From NCBI GenBank assembly GCA_023436145.1, contig JAEZKP010000031.1:1-64000 (forward strand): a DNA stretch of 64,000 nucleotides, written 5' to 3'. The notes under the pieces are model-generated. The model was not told where the DNA came from, made no database searches, and worked only from the letters and a program-made list of their open reading frames with translations. Within the stretch, counting starts at the first letter, position 1; every line of letters begins with the position of its first letter. The stretch comes from Fibrobacterota bacterium. Its GTDB lineage: Bacteria; Fibrobacterota; Chitinivibrionia; Chitinivibrionales; Chitinispirillaceae. A program made the translations under genes and the position numbers. Below are positions 26,252 through 35,893 of the stretch, one piece after another.

Positions 26252-27082
26252 TTAACTCTGAAATGGCCCGAAATCATTAGGGACCACCGGCTCTCTTATC
26301 AGAAAGTGGCGCAACGGTTCATAATGGGTAGCTGAAGTACCATCGGTCAAAAAATGTCCTTCTGCCAGGTCCTGACGCACAAAAAAAGCATTGACTCCAG
26401 ACAAGTTGCACCCGACCAGCTGATACCCCTTCTGAGACCCAAGCAATTCCAAAGATTTGAGGCTTGCCCCATAATAAGATGAACCATTCCAGACATGCTG
26501 CGGATTATATTTCATCACCCATTTGATATCAGAGCCGAAATGCCCGTTATATTCACAAACCACTACCCTGGGAGAATAATTTTCTATAGCATTCCATACC
26601 CAGTAATCATTTCCATCCAAATCTATTGAAAGTAAGTCAAATTCTGCAGGAATATCCGCTTCCCTGAAAATTGATTCAATATTTTCAGCAGTTATGAACT
26701 GCTTTAGAAAAGTAAGCTGATGACGTACAAGAAATGAAGAAAACTTTGATGAAATTACCTGAACATTAGCCGGCGCATTCTCTATCCATAAGCCAAACCA
26801 GTTTTGAAGCAACAACGCTGTTGTGCAATTCTGCAAGCCATTACCAGCTCCAAATTCCACAAAAAAATGGTTAGTCAAACCGATCCGATTGAAAATTTCA
26901 TTAATAATCCCATCCTCGCCACACTGAGAAAAGATGCTGAATTCATATCGGTTAAGATTTTCTGCCCTCTTGTAACGATCTTCAGACCCAAGAAGCTCCC
27001 TACGATATCTCTCCACCTCTAAATCCAGTAAATTGCGCAGCTGATGAAAAGAGAGTGCAGTGTATCCTTCAAGTCGATCCAT
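26252..27082 (-). CDS. FkbM-like SAM-dependent methyltransferase
   Basis: 276 residues. The SAM-binding core begins at EFSIFSQCGEDGIINEIFNR (about 46) with the glycine-rich FVEFGAGNGLQNCTT motif, followed by LWIENAP as the acidic strand-2 end and LLSIDLDGNDYWVW at about 150, as in FkbM/Methyltransf_21 proteins found with surface glycan genes. The family usually methylates sugars or other small hydroxyls. RBS GGAGG six bases from ATG is strong. The nearest neighbours are the coiled-coil gene upstream (about 260 bp away) and the beta-helix gene downstream. The substrate cannot be read. Confidence 0.8.
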   Translation of the reverse strand: MDRLEGYTALSFHQLRNLLDLEVERYRRELLGSEDRYKRAENLNRYEFSIFSQCGEDGIINEIFNRIGLTNHFFVEFGAGNGLQNCTTALLLQNWFGLWIENAPANVQVISSKFSSFLVRHQLTFLKQFITAENIESIFREADIPAEFDLLSIDLDGNDYWVWNAIENYSPRVVVCEYNGHFGSDIKWVMKYNPQHVWNGSSYYGASLKSLELLGSQKGYQLVGCNLSGVNAFFVRQDLAEGHFLTDGTSATHYEPLRHFLIREPVVPNDFGPFQS

Positions 27083-27294
27083 ATATCACCTCCATTTTAA
27101 CCTGATAAGTTGATCTAATAGATTGTATTATAAAAGGATACAAAAAGATACTGATTTTTTTAGTAACAAAATTCAGAGCGTCAGCTGAAGTAACAGAAAA
27201 AAGCCTGTTTCTTATAGTGCAGTCGTTTTTTTTGAAGATAATTGCAGAAGGAAATACAAATTGAAATTATGACTGTAGAATACAAGAGCGGATC

Positions 27295-27329
27295 TGCAGA
27301 ATCAGCACCATGAAGGCACCGATTCTGCA
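27295..27329 (-). terminator. Hairpin downstream of the coiled-coil gene
   Basis: TGCAGAATC and GATTCTGCA form a perfect 9-bp stem around a 17-nt loop, 14 bp past the stop at 27343. There is no T tract on the minus-strand side, so it may be an RNA-stabilising hairpin rather than a terminator. Confidence 0.4.
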
Positions 27330-27342
27330 AATTTCAATAGAG

Positions 27343-29961
27343 TCATGCACCAGCCAATCTCTCCTTTTCCTGACGAAATACATTGAGTTTGGTTTCCACC
27401 TCCCCAAGCAAAAATCTAAGCTCAGAGGTCTTCTCCACAGCAGTCTGAATGCGCTGCTCTTCTGTTTTTAAGTTACTCATTGAAGCTCTGATGTCTTCCA
27501 TTAGAAGGTTCAAGCTGCTTATCCGGTTTTCTGCTTCTTTTATAAGCTGCTTTTCTCTGGCAAGTTCCCTGATACGCTTTTCCACCGTATCGGTCATCTT
27601 GGTCATGTCTTCCACCTGATTACCAATCTTCTCGATCTCCTTTGCCTTACTGTTGATGGTTTCGATCTGCATTGATGCACGATCGATGATATCGGTAAGA
27701 CTATCGATTTTCTTCTGAGCCGAATTAACCAGTTCCCGCCCCTTGTCTATCGATTCGATACGGATTTCCATGTCGGAAACTACGGTGTCGATATTGGCGA
27801 TCCGGGAATCGATAGCTTCGATTTTGCTGGTTCTGCGATTTATCTGGTCCATTTCGGCTTTGAGATTTTCCAGCAGTTTTTCTACGGAAGCAAGCTGCTT
27901 CTGTGCTCTGTCGATATCTGTCCGGTGAGATTCAATATTTTTAAGCGATCCCTGTATATTGTCGATTACGTTCTGAAATTTCTGGTAATGCTCATTGACG
28001 TTTTGATCCATGGTGCTGACCTCGCCAATAAAATCGTCCAGATTCTTCCTTCCGGTACTCAACAAGTCTTCCAGTTCTTTACGCATGGTCACGATTTTCT
28101 CCTCTTCACGCAGAAGAACCTGCTTCTCTTCAGATAATCGCAACATCATGTTCTTAGCTTCCAGAGACTGCATGGAAATTGCAGAGAGCTGAACAGAAAT
28201 GTCCTCCACCACCTTCTGATCTTTACTGAGACTCTGGATTTTCATATTGATATCGCCCAACAGATAATTGAGCTGATCCAGTCTCTTCTCTGTTTTGTCA
28301 ATCATTGCCTTACGCTGAAGCTGAGCGGCAACCCTCTCATCAATCTCGGTGACCATTTTTCCCAGATCTTCGATTTTTCTTTCGACCTCTCCGATGATTC
28401 TGGCTTTTTCCTCGGTTTGCCTTATCTTCTCATTAGCATCATCTGATAACAGTTTAAGCTGATCAATGCTTGCAGCTACCGATTCCACTTCCTGCTCGTG
28501 CCTGCTCAGATCATCGATCTTGTCCTCAAGTGATCCAACCCGCTGGAAAAACTTCTCCACCTGTTCGTTGGTTTTCTCAATTTCACCCCGATGAGTAGCC
28601 AGCATTTCCTCTTTCTGATAAGTGTCATCAATCAGAACCCGCAAATCATTGAGTTGCTTATCGAACTTCTCGATAGTACTCTCTTTTTCCACCACAGTAT
28701 CCAGTCTGGAGCTCAAAACATTAATATTCTGCTCCATTCCTTTTACTTTCTGATTCAATGAATCAACAATCTGCCATTCCTGAGTGACTTCCTCCACCTT
28801 AACCCGGATTTTATCGGCTGCTTTCTCATATTCTGTAACCTGAGTGCGGGTGTTTTCCACCATCTGCTGGTGTTTGGTCAAGGTGTTCAATATTGCTTCA
28901 GTATTTTTTGCCAAAGTATTAATATCGTGAACCTTTTCATTCACATTATCGATATGTTTACTGCTGCGTTGAAATTCCACCAGCTTTGAATCCAATTTAT
29001 TATCAAGTTGACGAATCTCCTCTATTTTTTGATTCGCGTCTAACATCACCTGCTCAAACCTTCTGATCTCGTTTATGGATGCCTGACTCTGATTAAGCAT
29101 CGCATCGATTCGGGCTATGTTTTTTTCGGTTTTTTCCAGCGAGGCAAATTTATTCTGAAGCTGCTTGAGATCGGCATCAGTCTTCCAGGTCAGCGCACTA
29201 AGCCTGCCCGCCTGATCAACTGCTTTTTCCACCACCAGATGCTGAGTTTCCAGTGATTTGATTTTCGTTTTTACATATTCGGAAAGGCTGTTTAGGTTGT
29301 CAATTTTTTCCTTCATTATCCGGAAACGCTCCGTCTCAGTCTCTAACTCAGAAAGCCGGTTGCGAATCTGCTCTGCACTGTTCATCACTTCAGTAACTTC
29401 AGCCTGAGTTTTTGAAGAGAGGTCGTTAAATGAAGTCAATCGCTGATCAAGTTTATCAATAGCAGCAATGGCCTTTAATTGACGCTCTTCAATTTCGGAG
29501 ATTCCCTTGATAGTTTCCTGCAGAAGTGAGCCGCCACTGGTCTCAAACTTCTTGATTACTGCATCAACCCGTTTCTCCATGGAATCTATGTATTTCTCAT
29601 TATCGGTGATCTTTAGGACCATCTGTTCAATCCTGGAGACCCGATCTTCAAACACAATCGCCTTATGCAAAAGTTCTTCTGCCCGGGATGTTCCATCCAC
29701 CACCTGATCCACTCTGGTCTTGACCTGATCATACTCCTGACGAAGCTCTCCCATACCAGTCTTAAGCTCACCAACCCAATGGCGTTCCTCCTGAATCTGA
29801 GAACGCTCTTTCTCAACTGATCCTAACAGCGAATGCAACTCAGCCTTCTCATTGCGGGCATTTCTGACCAACTCCTGAATTTCATTCAGGTGACTCTCAA
29901 GCACCTCTGCCAGTTCCTGAGGATCTTTGAATTCTTTCTTTTTTGATAGTGAAAATATCAT
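27343..29961 (-). CDS. Giant coiled-coil protein built from 31-residue repeats
   Basis: 872 residues from ATG 29961, which overlaps the TGA of the upstream L,D-transpeptidase gene as ATGA and has GAGGAG eight bases upstream; a start at 30009 would overlap by 52 bp. No signal or membrane helix, so it is cytoplasmic. Residues about 156-872 are 23 units of 31 residues in register, broken once by five extra residues (EKIVT, near 620). Each unit has hydrophobic residues at about positions 3, 6, 10, 13, 17, 20 and 27 and polar ones at 21-25, for example KKIDSLTDII then DRASMQIETI. There is no ATPase or SMC head and almost no Pro or Gly. It resembles the long coiled-coil proteins of spirochaetes and helical bacteria, which act as cytoskeletal fibres. 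Coupling to the cell-wall enzyme suggests a shape or wall-growth scaffold. Confidence 0.85.
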   Translation of the reverse strand: MIFSLSKKKEFKDPQELAEVLESHLNEIQELVRNARNEKAELHSLLGSVEKERSQIQEERHWVGELKTGMGELRQEYDQVKTRVDQVVDGTSRAEELLHKAIVFEDRVSRIEQMVLKITDNEKYIDSMEKRVDAVIKKFETSGGSLLQETIKGISEIEERQLKAIAAIDKLDQRLTSFNDLSSKTQAEVTEVMNSAEQIRNRLSELETETERFRIMKEKIDNLNSLSEYVKTKIKSLETQHLVVEKAVDQAGRLSALTWKTDADLKQLQNKFASLEKTEKNIARIDAMLNQSQASINEIRRFEQVMLDANQKIEEIRQLDNKLDSKLVEFQRSSKHIDNVNEKVHDINTLAKNTEAILNTLTKHQQMVENTRTQVTEYEKAADKIRVKVEEVTQEWQIVDSLNQKVKGMEQNINVLSSRLDTVVEKESTIEKFDKQLNDLRVLIDDTYQKEEMLATHRGEIEKTNEQVEKFFQRVGSLEDKIDDLSRHEQEVESVAASIDQLKLLSDDANEKIRQTEEKARIIGEVERKIEDLGKMVTEIDERVAAQLQRKAMIDKTEKRLDQLNYLLGDINMKIQSLSKDQKVVEDISVQLSAISMQSLEAKNMMLRLSEEKQVLLREEEKIVTMRKELEDLLSTGRKNLDDFIGEVSTMDQNVNEHYQKFQNVIDNIQGSLKNIESHRTDIDRAQKQLASVEKLLENLKAEMDQINRRTSKIEAIDSRIANIDTVVSDMEIRIESIDKGRELVNSAQKKIDSLTDIIDRASMQIETINSKAKEIEKIGNQVEDMTKMTDTVEKRIRELAREKQLIKEAENRISSLNLLMEDIRASMSNLKTEEQRIQTAVEKTSELRFLLGEVETKLNVFRQEKERLAGA

Positions 29962-31250
29962 AGAAGGAGCTCCTCTTTGGGAATTGTCACTTCCCTGGTT
30001 ATTTTCCATGAACCATTCTTTTTTTCCAAAACCATCTGTTTACCATTTTCCAAACTGTTTTTATCGGATTTGTAAATCTGGAGAAATTTCAAAGTAACTG
30101 AGTTCTCTGTATTATCCACTACCATTATCCTGTCGATAGTCACATCGATAGTGGAATAAATCTCAAATGTGCGGATCTTCCGTTCCACCCAGCCTTTCCA
30201 GTTAACACCTTGACTCTTAAATCCGGATGTATCGTAAAATTCCTTGTATCTGTTTATGTCCATCGACTCCCAGGCCTCTTGCCAACTCTCCAGCAGAGAC
30301 TTGAATTCCTCATTATACAGTTTTCTCTGGGCAAGTAACACCTCCCTTTTACTATCGATCAGCGCAAAATCAGCTAACATGAGTGGATCATCAACCCCGG
30401 GCTTATCCACTATTACTACCGGAGTACCTATTCCATCTTTGAGAATCGATGATAGCTGCAGAAGCTGATCGTTAGCAATCTCCAGACACCCCTTAGTCTC
30501 CCCAGGGCTGGAATCAGGTTCTGTACCGTGAATCCATATACCTTGTCCAGTTCGACCTTCCTGCCGGTCTTCCTGGTTAGGATAGTCTAAAACATAGGCC
30601 AGAGGACCATAAATAGAAGTTAACTCCCGTTTTTCCTTCCGTTCAATGATGAAATAACAACCTTCAGGGGTACGCTTATCACCGGCAGTCTTTTTCCTGC
30701 CCGCCTGGGCACCTGTTCCCATGTTGAAGGACTGGTGCACCTGCCAGTTACCATTGACATTGTGCAACAAATACATGGTTTTATTTGCTTTATTTGCCAG
30801 AATAACAAAATATTCTACCGGAGTAAGATTCACAGGCTCTCTTATCATAATAGCACTATCTTTTTTCAGAGCTTCAGAAAATGAGCCAGTAGACCTGTCC
30901 TCATGCTTATAGTCCACTGAAAGCGGATCGTCCTTCTTTATAAGTGTATCTTTTCCCGGAAATTCCGCTGTGCTCTGATCGGAAGTCCTGGTAAATATTG
31001 CCGCTTCAGGATTACTGATCGGTTTTAACTGAACCAATCTGAATATCCCCCAGACTACACCGGTTCCCAAAATGAGAAATACCATATAATAAACCAATTT
31101 CCAGAACTTTTGCATGAAACGGTTTAATTCCGCCGGTTTTTTCTGCTGAGAATATGCCTTGGATATCTCAAAAATCTTAATCCAAGCCTGAAACCTACAC
31201 TCCAGAATTTTAAGCTGATAGAGGATTTTAATTCTCAGATCACCTAACAT
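29958..31250 (-). CDS. Membrane-anchored YkuD-family L,D-transpeptidase/carboxypeptidase with Csd6-like C-terminal domain
   Basis: 430 residues from ATG 31250 (GGAAAG upstream; a TTG at 31283 is the longer choice). An N-terminal cytoplasmic stretch of about 45 residues precedes one membrane helix (YYMVFLILGTGVVWGIFRLV, about 48-68), then a linker and a YkuD catalytic domain at about 143-283. H241 in IWIHGT and C255 in ETKGCLEIAND are the active-site pair. The motif reads TKGC rather than SHGC, as in H. pylori Csd6, an L,D-carboxypeptidase needed for helical shape. Residues about 325-430 form an NTF2-like domain (WQEAWESMDINRYKEFYDTS) matching the Cds6 C-terminal family. It trims or cross-links peptidoglycan stem peptides in the periplasm. 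Its stop overlaps the coiled-coil gene start. Transpeptidase versus carboxypeptidase activity is open. Confidence 0.88.
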   Translation of the reverse strand: MLGDLRIKILYQLKILECRFQAWIKIFEISKAYSQQKKPAELNRFMQKFWKLVYYMVFLILGTGVVWGIFRLVQLKPISNPEAAIFTRTSDQSTAEFPGKDTLIKKDDPLSVDYKHEDRSTGSFSEALKKDSAIMIREPVNLTPVEYFVILANKANKTMYLLHNVNGNWQVHQSFNMGTGAQAGRKKTAGDKRTPEGCYFIIERKEKRELTSIYGPLAYVLDYPNQEDRQEGRTGQGIWIHGTEPDSSPGETKGCLEIANDQLLQLSSILKDGIGTPVVIVDKPGVDDPLMLADFALIDSKREVLLAQRKLYNEEFKSLLESWQEAWESMDINRYKEFYDTSGFKSQGVNWKGWVERKIRTFEIYSTIDVTIDRIMVVDNTENSVTLKFLQIYKSDKNSLENGKQMVLEKKNGSWKITREVTIPKEELLL

Positions 31251-31483
31251 AAAGACTTTCCACGAATTAAGCTGACCATTCAACAGTTTTTAGCAAAAAC
31301 ATTATACCATTTCAGTACGTGTCACTGCACCATATTTCTATCAGTTATGGCTATGAATAACTGTTCAGCAAAAAAGTGGTCGGAGATCCTGGCGATCTAC
31401 AGGATAAACTATGCCTCAATAAAAATTAACACATAATTGAGATGTGGTCATCTGCGGAAATACATTTTAAAGGGAGATCAAAA

Positions 31484-32590
31484 CTATAATGAAGCAGATT
31501 TGGGTTGATATCTGCCAATCAGGGAAATAGCCTTATTCAGCACAACAGCACTCTCTTTTTCTGAAATTTCCTTAAATGAAATGCCCTTATGTATCGCCGA
31601 TTGAGGACAGTAGGATTCTATCTCGGTTTCATGAAAAAAACCAACCGCCGGCCGATTCAATAACCCGGCGACTACATACAAAAGAGTATTTCCAGTAACT
31701 ATCAGATCAGATCTGGAAACCAACGCAGCGATTCTGGATTCGGACAGGTGAGTCAATACCGGCAACTTCTGCTCTTTCACCCACTCAAGTTCACTTCCAG
31801 AGCCGATATGATCAGCATATAAGTATATCTCACCCTTATTAAGTTCTTTAAACCTGCCCAGGAACTCTTCGGTCCATGCCCGGCCAAATTTTCTAAGTAA
31901 AAACAAGGCATCGACTCCAACCAGCGCCCCTTTTCGCTTTATTTTGGATTCTCTTAGCAAGTGATCGATTTCATCGAGTACCTTTGGAGCAACACTCCAG
32001 CACACCCCCTCCGGTTTAGCTCCAAAAAGATCTGAAATTGAGCAGTTTAGATCCGGTATATATTTCCTTTGCTTTGAAGGACTGACCTGAAGATTAAGAA
32101 AAGGAAAATTTCCCGCTCCAAGATAGCCTACCCTGGCAGGTGCTACCGAAGCTCCGGCAAGATAAAGCAAAGAAAGATCCGGCTTATGATCCAATAGAAA
32201 ACAAATATCCACTACCCCCCTGAATTCCTTTGCCAGACCAGTGAACTCCTTTGCGAAAATCTTACTGGACTCCAACTCATATTCTACTACATTCAATCCA
32301 GGTATCATTTTTACCAATGATGTGGTCTGATGCTCACACACCAAAGTTACTCCCGCATGCTTGAATAAGGATGCCAATCCGGTGACATTCTGAAGCTGAT
32401 ACAAAACATCAATCTGCTTTTGCGGCAAAATCAGCAGTATCTCTTTAACCTCTGACACATTAATCGGAAAACATATCGGGGATACTTTATATCTTTTCCT
32501 TAAAATAAAAGAGGCAAGCCTGTACATCCCCGGTTTACCAATTAATGCCAGAACTGACCGCCTGATCAAATTTTTTGATTTTTTTTCCAT
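31484..32590 (-). CDS. GT9-like (heptosyltransferase-type) glycosyltransferase
   Basis: 368 residues. The fold reads as GT-B with a C-terminal donor site: GALVGVDALFLLRKFGRAW at about 222, EIYLYADHIGSGSE, LSESRIAALVSRSDLIVTGN at about 290 and the TLLYVVAGLLNRPAVGFF segment, as in LPS heptosyltransferases. The N-terminal half has ILLILPQKQID and similar parallel beta/alpha runs. It probably adds a sugar to LPS core or another surface glycan. It is about 230 bp upstream of the L,D-transpeptidase gene on the same strand and divergent from the GGDEF gene. The N-terminal domain is more divergent than usual, so the exact substrate is unknown. Confidence 0.75.
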   Translation of the reverse strand: MEKKSKNLIRRSVLALIGKPGMYRLASFILRKRYKVSPICFPINVSEVKEILLILPQKQIDVLYQLQNVTGLASLFKHAGVTLVCEHQTTSLVKMIPGLNVVEYELESSKIFAKEFTGLAKEFRGVVDICFLLDHKPDLSLLYLAGASVAPARVGYLGAGNFPFLNLQVSPSKQRKYIPDLNCSISDLFGAKPEGVCWSVAPKVLDEIDHLLRESKIKRKGALVGVDALFLLRKFGRAWTEEFLGRFKELNKGEIYLYADHIGSGSELEWVKEQKLPVLTHLSESRIAALVSRSDLIVTGNTLLYVVAGLLNRPAVGFFHETEIESYCPQSAIHKGISFKEISEKESAVVLNKAISLIGRYQPKSASL

Positions 32591-32711
32591 GTTATTATAA
32601 AATTACTACGCAGAAAGTAATTACTCCTTTGCGAAAAAATAGCACGCGATTGGGAACACCTGCAACTTTTAATTGTAACAAACAGTTTAACTTGTTTTTT
32701 TTCGGAGCGAT

Positions 32712-34880
32712 ATGTCAATAAAGAAATTTATCAAACCCTTTGAGGTATTGCTTCTTCTCTCAACATGGGTACTTGTTATAACTTCAAAAATAATTGTTCC
32801 GGGAAATACCACCCCCTACTCATATGAAGTCCTGGGCGCATTATCTATTCTATGCACTTTCATTTTTGCTTTTCCCAACCTGAAAAAAAAGACAGTAAAC
32901 TTGTCCTGGATTCAGACTGCAGCCATCTCACTGATAGCTTTTGCCGCAGTGCAGCTTTCAACAGAAAGCCCCGATGTGCAAAAATTCCATTTCCCAGCCC
33001 TGTACTTTTTTATTGCAGTAAGCAACTCGTTACTGGGAGGAAAATATGCCTGGATAAGTTCCTTCTTTATCCTGGCTGCAGGTGAAACTGCCAGCGTTTG
33101 CTTAAGTAAAATCAGTTCAAATACAGATCTGTATACTTTCATACTAAACCACGATAACCTTCATCTCATGTTTTACCTTTTCATAGCCAGTTTTTTTCCC
33201 TCAATTCTTTATAGAACCCCTCAGAAAACTCAGTCTCCAACCCAAAGAACCTCTGCCACTGAAATTTCTGTTTCCAGTGAAAAAAATAAAGCTCATAATG
33301 AAAATATCAAGCAAGATGAACCATCACCGTCTAATCCAAACCCGCCTCTAAACTATATGGCCGATATCGGCAACCAGAATACCGACAATGTCCAGAACCT
33401 GCTCTACAGTATAGTCTATTTCATGAGTCGTAATTTTAAAGCACATTCAGCGTTGGGGTTCATCTTCAACCCTGCTACAAAGTCATTTGAATTGAACTCC
33501 TTTCAATCGAAAAGTGTTCACATTGCCCAGGGCGTCTGCATTCCACTGGGTAAAGGGATTATCGGTAAAATGGGTCATGAGAAACGGATTTTTATGAGTG
33601 GAAACCTTCCACTTTACAATTCCGAGATTTTATACTACAGCAGTCCGGTAGAAATAAATTCACTTCTTGCAGTGCCCATAATCTCCGACAATGATGAGCT
33701 TCTAGGCGTATTGGCTCTTGACTGCATAGACAAAAATGCTTTTAAAGATCAGGATAAAGAGATTCTCAAGAGATTCTCCATTCTGGCAGCAGCACTCATA
33801 ACCAACGCACGAATGCGAGCCTTTCAGGAACGGGCAGCCCATACCTTTCAAATCTTCTACCAGGCCAGCCACCGTTTCACAACATCACTCAATCTGGAGG
33901 ATGTTTTTGACGTTCTCTTTACAACTGTTCCCATGATCACCCCCTGTTCCCGGCAAATAAGCATCGTTTTTGATGAAAACAGAAATGTGGGAAAAATTAA
34001 TCGAATCATTGGTAACAGTCCGGATATAAACCCAGGTATGGAATTCGCAATCAATAAAGGACTCTACTCTTTTGCCTTCCAGAAAAGAAAACTGGTAAAC
34101 ATCTGCGATTATCTTCAGTACCAGTCCAGGTATTACCGTTTTTTCCCGGATGAGAAAATAGACAAATCGATCCGCTCCCTGATAATTTTTCCCATAACCG
34201 ATGATGAGTTCAGATGCAGAGGAGTTTTTTCGATAGAAAGCAATGAGCCTAACCAATTCACAAATGAGATTGTGCAGGTTTTAAGTACGCTGCTGGAAAA
34301 CGCATCAGTTGCATTCACCCGTGCAGTACTCTATCAAAAAATGGAACGGCTGGCAACCACCGATGGTTTGACAGGATTGAATAACCACAGACATTTCCAG
34401 GAAATCCTCTCCAAAGAACTGGAAAGAGCCAGACGCTACAGACATCCTCTTTCCTTACTTCTGATGGATATCGATCATTTCAAAACCTTCAATGACACCT
34501 ATGGCCATCCTGTAGGAGATCTGGTACTTAAAGAAATCTCCCTTTGTATCCAGAAATCAATTCGTACAAATGATATTCCAGCCAGATATGGGGGAGAAGA
34601 ATTCACCGTCATTATTCCTGAAACCAACCAGGCTAACGCTATGATCATCGCGGAACGTGTCAGAACTACCATCGAAAAACATGTAATACAATCTCTGGAA
34701 AAGCAATTGCATGTAACTGTCAGTATCGGTTGTGCCACTTTCCCCAATCAGGCATCCTCCCAACAGGATCTGATTGACTTTGCTGATAAAGCCCTCTACT
34801 TTTCAAAAGGGCATGGAAGGAATCAGGCTAACGCATACCTGCCCATAATGACTGAAAATGAGAAAGTACATAAGGACTGA
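32712..34880 (+). CDS. Membrane diguanylate cyclase with two GAF domains
   Basis: 722 residues. Five to six N-terminal membrane helices (1-165) are followed by GAF domain 1 (about 226-363), GAF domain 2 (about 380-533) and a GGDEF domain (about 546-713). The active-site motif GGEEF is at 627-631 and the inhibitory RxxD site (RTND, 618-621) is present five residues before it, so it should make cyclic-di-GMP and be product-inhibited. The LTGLNNHRHFQEIL and LLMDIDHFKTFNDTYGH metal and substrate motifs are intact. The ligand of the GAF domains cannot be told. It may switch surface adhesion or cellulose attachment. RBS CGGAG. Confidence 0.93.
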   Translation: MSIKKFIKPFEVLLLLSTWVLVITSKIIVPGNTTPYSYEVLGALSILCTFIFAFPNLKKKTVNLSWIQTAAISLIAFAAVQLSTESPDVQKFHFPALYFFIAVSNSLLGGKYAWISSFFILAAGETASVCLSKISSNTDLYTFILNHDNLHLMFYLFIASFFPSILYRTPQKTQSPTQRTSATEISVSSEKNKAHNENIKQDEPSPSNPNPPLNYMADIGNQNTDNVQNLLYSIVYFMSRNFKAHSALGFIFNPATKSFELNSFQSKSVHIAQGVCIPLGKGIIGKMGHEKRIFMSGNLPLYNSEILYYSSPVEINSLLAVPIISDNDELLGVLALDCIDKNAFKDQDKEILKRFSILAAALITNARMRAFQERAAHTFQIFYQASHRFTTSLNLEDVFDVLFTTVPMITPCSRQISIVFDENRNVGKINRIIGNSPDINPGMEFAINKGLYSFAFQKRKLVNICDYLQYQSRYYRFFPDEKIDKSIRSLIIFPITDDEFRCRGVFSIESNEPNQFTNEIVQVLSTLLENASVAFTRAVLYQKMERLATTDGLTGLNNHRHFQEILSKELERARRYRHPLSLLLMDIDHFKTFNDTYGHPVGDLVLKEISLCIQKSIRTNDIPARYGGEEFTVIIPETNQANAMIIAERVRTTIEKHVIQSLEKQLHVTVSIGCATFPNQASSQQDLIDFADKALYFSKGHGRNQANAYLPIMTENEKVHKD

Positions 34881-35087
34881 TTTGATTTGTAAAGCTGAAC
34901 AGAGATAGATTTGCAACAGAGAACCTGGTAGACCCAACTCTGAAAATGATAACAACAAACTGCTCCGAACCGATAAGCAAAGTGTGAATCGAAACGGCCC
35001 TCCGGATTATCTACATTATCAGGTGCGCTTTTTGATATTTTTACTGGCAGTTTTTTCTTCTTTTTCCGATTAACACTGGAAACGATA

Positions 35088-35879
35088 ATGAAAATTACTT
35101 TTTTAGGCACTGGAACTTCCCATGGGGTACCATCTATCGACTGTATGATAGATAATTATAAAAATTGCCCAAAAGGAGTCTGCAAACTGGCGACAGACGA
35201 CTCTAAACACAGACGTACCCGTTCATCGATTATGGTTCAATTGCAGGATCACAACATCTTAATCGATGTCTCAGCCGATTTCCGCGCTCAGGTCTTAAGA
35301 GAGCAGATAAGAAAGATCGATGCCGTCTTAATCACTCACTCTCATGCTGATCATATAGGTGGTTTTCCCGATATCCGCTCCTTTACCCTGAATCATGGTT
35401 TACCCATTTACGGCTCCAGCGAAACTATTCATAACATTAAAAAATCTTTCAGCTATATCTTTGACCCAAATACAACCATTGGTGGAGGCATTCCTAAATT
35501 AGAACCTCAAATAATCGACAATTCCTTTAATTTGTTTGGAAACCCGATAGAGGTCATTACTGTCGAACATGGTAACCTAAAAGGTTGTTTTGGGTACCGT
35601 ATCGGGTCACTGACTTATATCCCTGATATGAAATCCATAGACAATAAAAACCTGAATAAACTCAAAAACACAGAGATACTTATATTGAACTGTCTTAGAA
35701 ATGCACCGGCTCACCCCACACATCTTACTTTGCCGGAAAGTATTGAACTAGCCAGAAAAATCTCTCCCCGCATTTGCTATTTCATTCATATGTGCCATGA
35801 TATACATTATGAGGCTGATTCCCAAAATCTGGAATCATGGATGCAATTTTCTTATGACGGACTGATAGTCAATTGTTGA
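35088..35879 (+). CDS. MBL-fold metal-dependent hydrolase (PhnP-like)
   Basis: 263 residues. FLGTGTSHGVPSIDC opens the protein, and the metal motif HSHADHIGG (HxHxDH) is at about 84-89; FGYRIGSLTYIPD and a later FIHMCHD supply the remaining ligands. PhnP cleaves cyclic ribose phosphodiesters in C-P lyase salvage, but no phn genes are near, and many such proteins act on other phosphodiesters. It is 14 bp before pyrE on the same strand and therefore probably in its operon, which makes a nucleotide-related role plausible. Weak RBS. Confidence 0.85.
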   Translation: MKITFLGTGTSHGVPSIDCMIDNYKNCPKGVCKLATDDSKHRRTRSSIMVQLQDHNILIDVSADFRAQVLREQIRKIDAVLITHSHADHIGGFPDIRSFTLNHGLPIYGSSETIHNIKKSFSYIFDPNTTIGGGIPKLEPQIIDNSFNLFGNPIEVITVEHGNLKGCFGYRIGSLTYIPDMKSIDNKNLNKLKNTEILILNCLRNAPAHPTHLTLPESIELARKISPRICYFIHMCHDIHYEADSQNLESWMQFSYDGLIVNC

Positions 35880-35893
35880 AAAAAGGTGAATAA

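Noticed and set aside
29958..31250. Inactive L,D-transpeptidase because SHGC is not present
   Set aside because: TKGC with an upstream HG is a known form in Csd6/YafK-type enzymes; His241 and Cys255 are in place.
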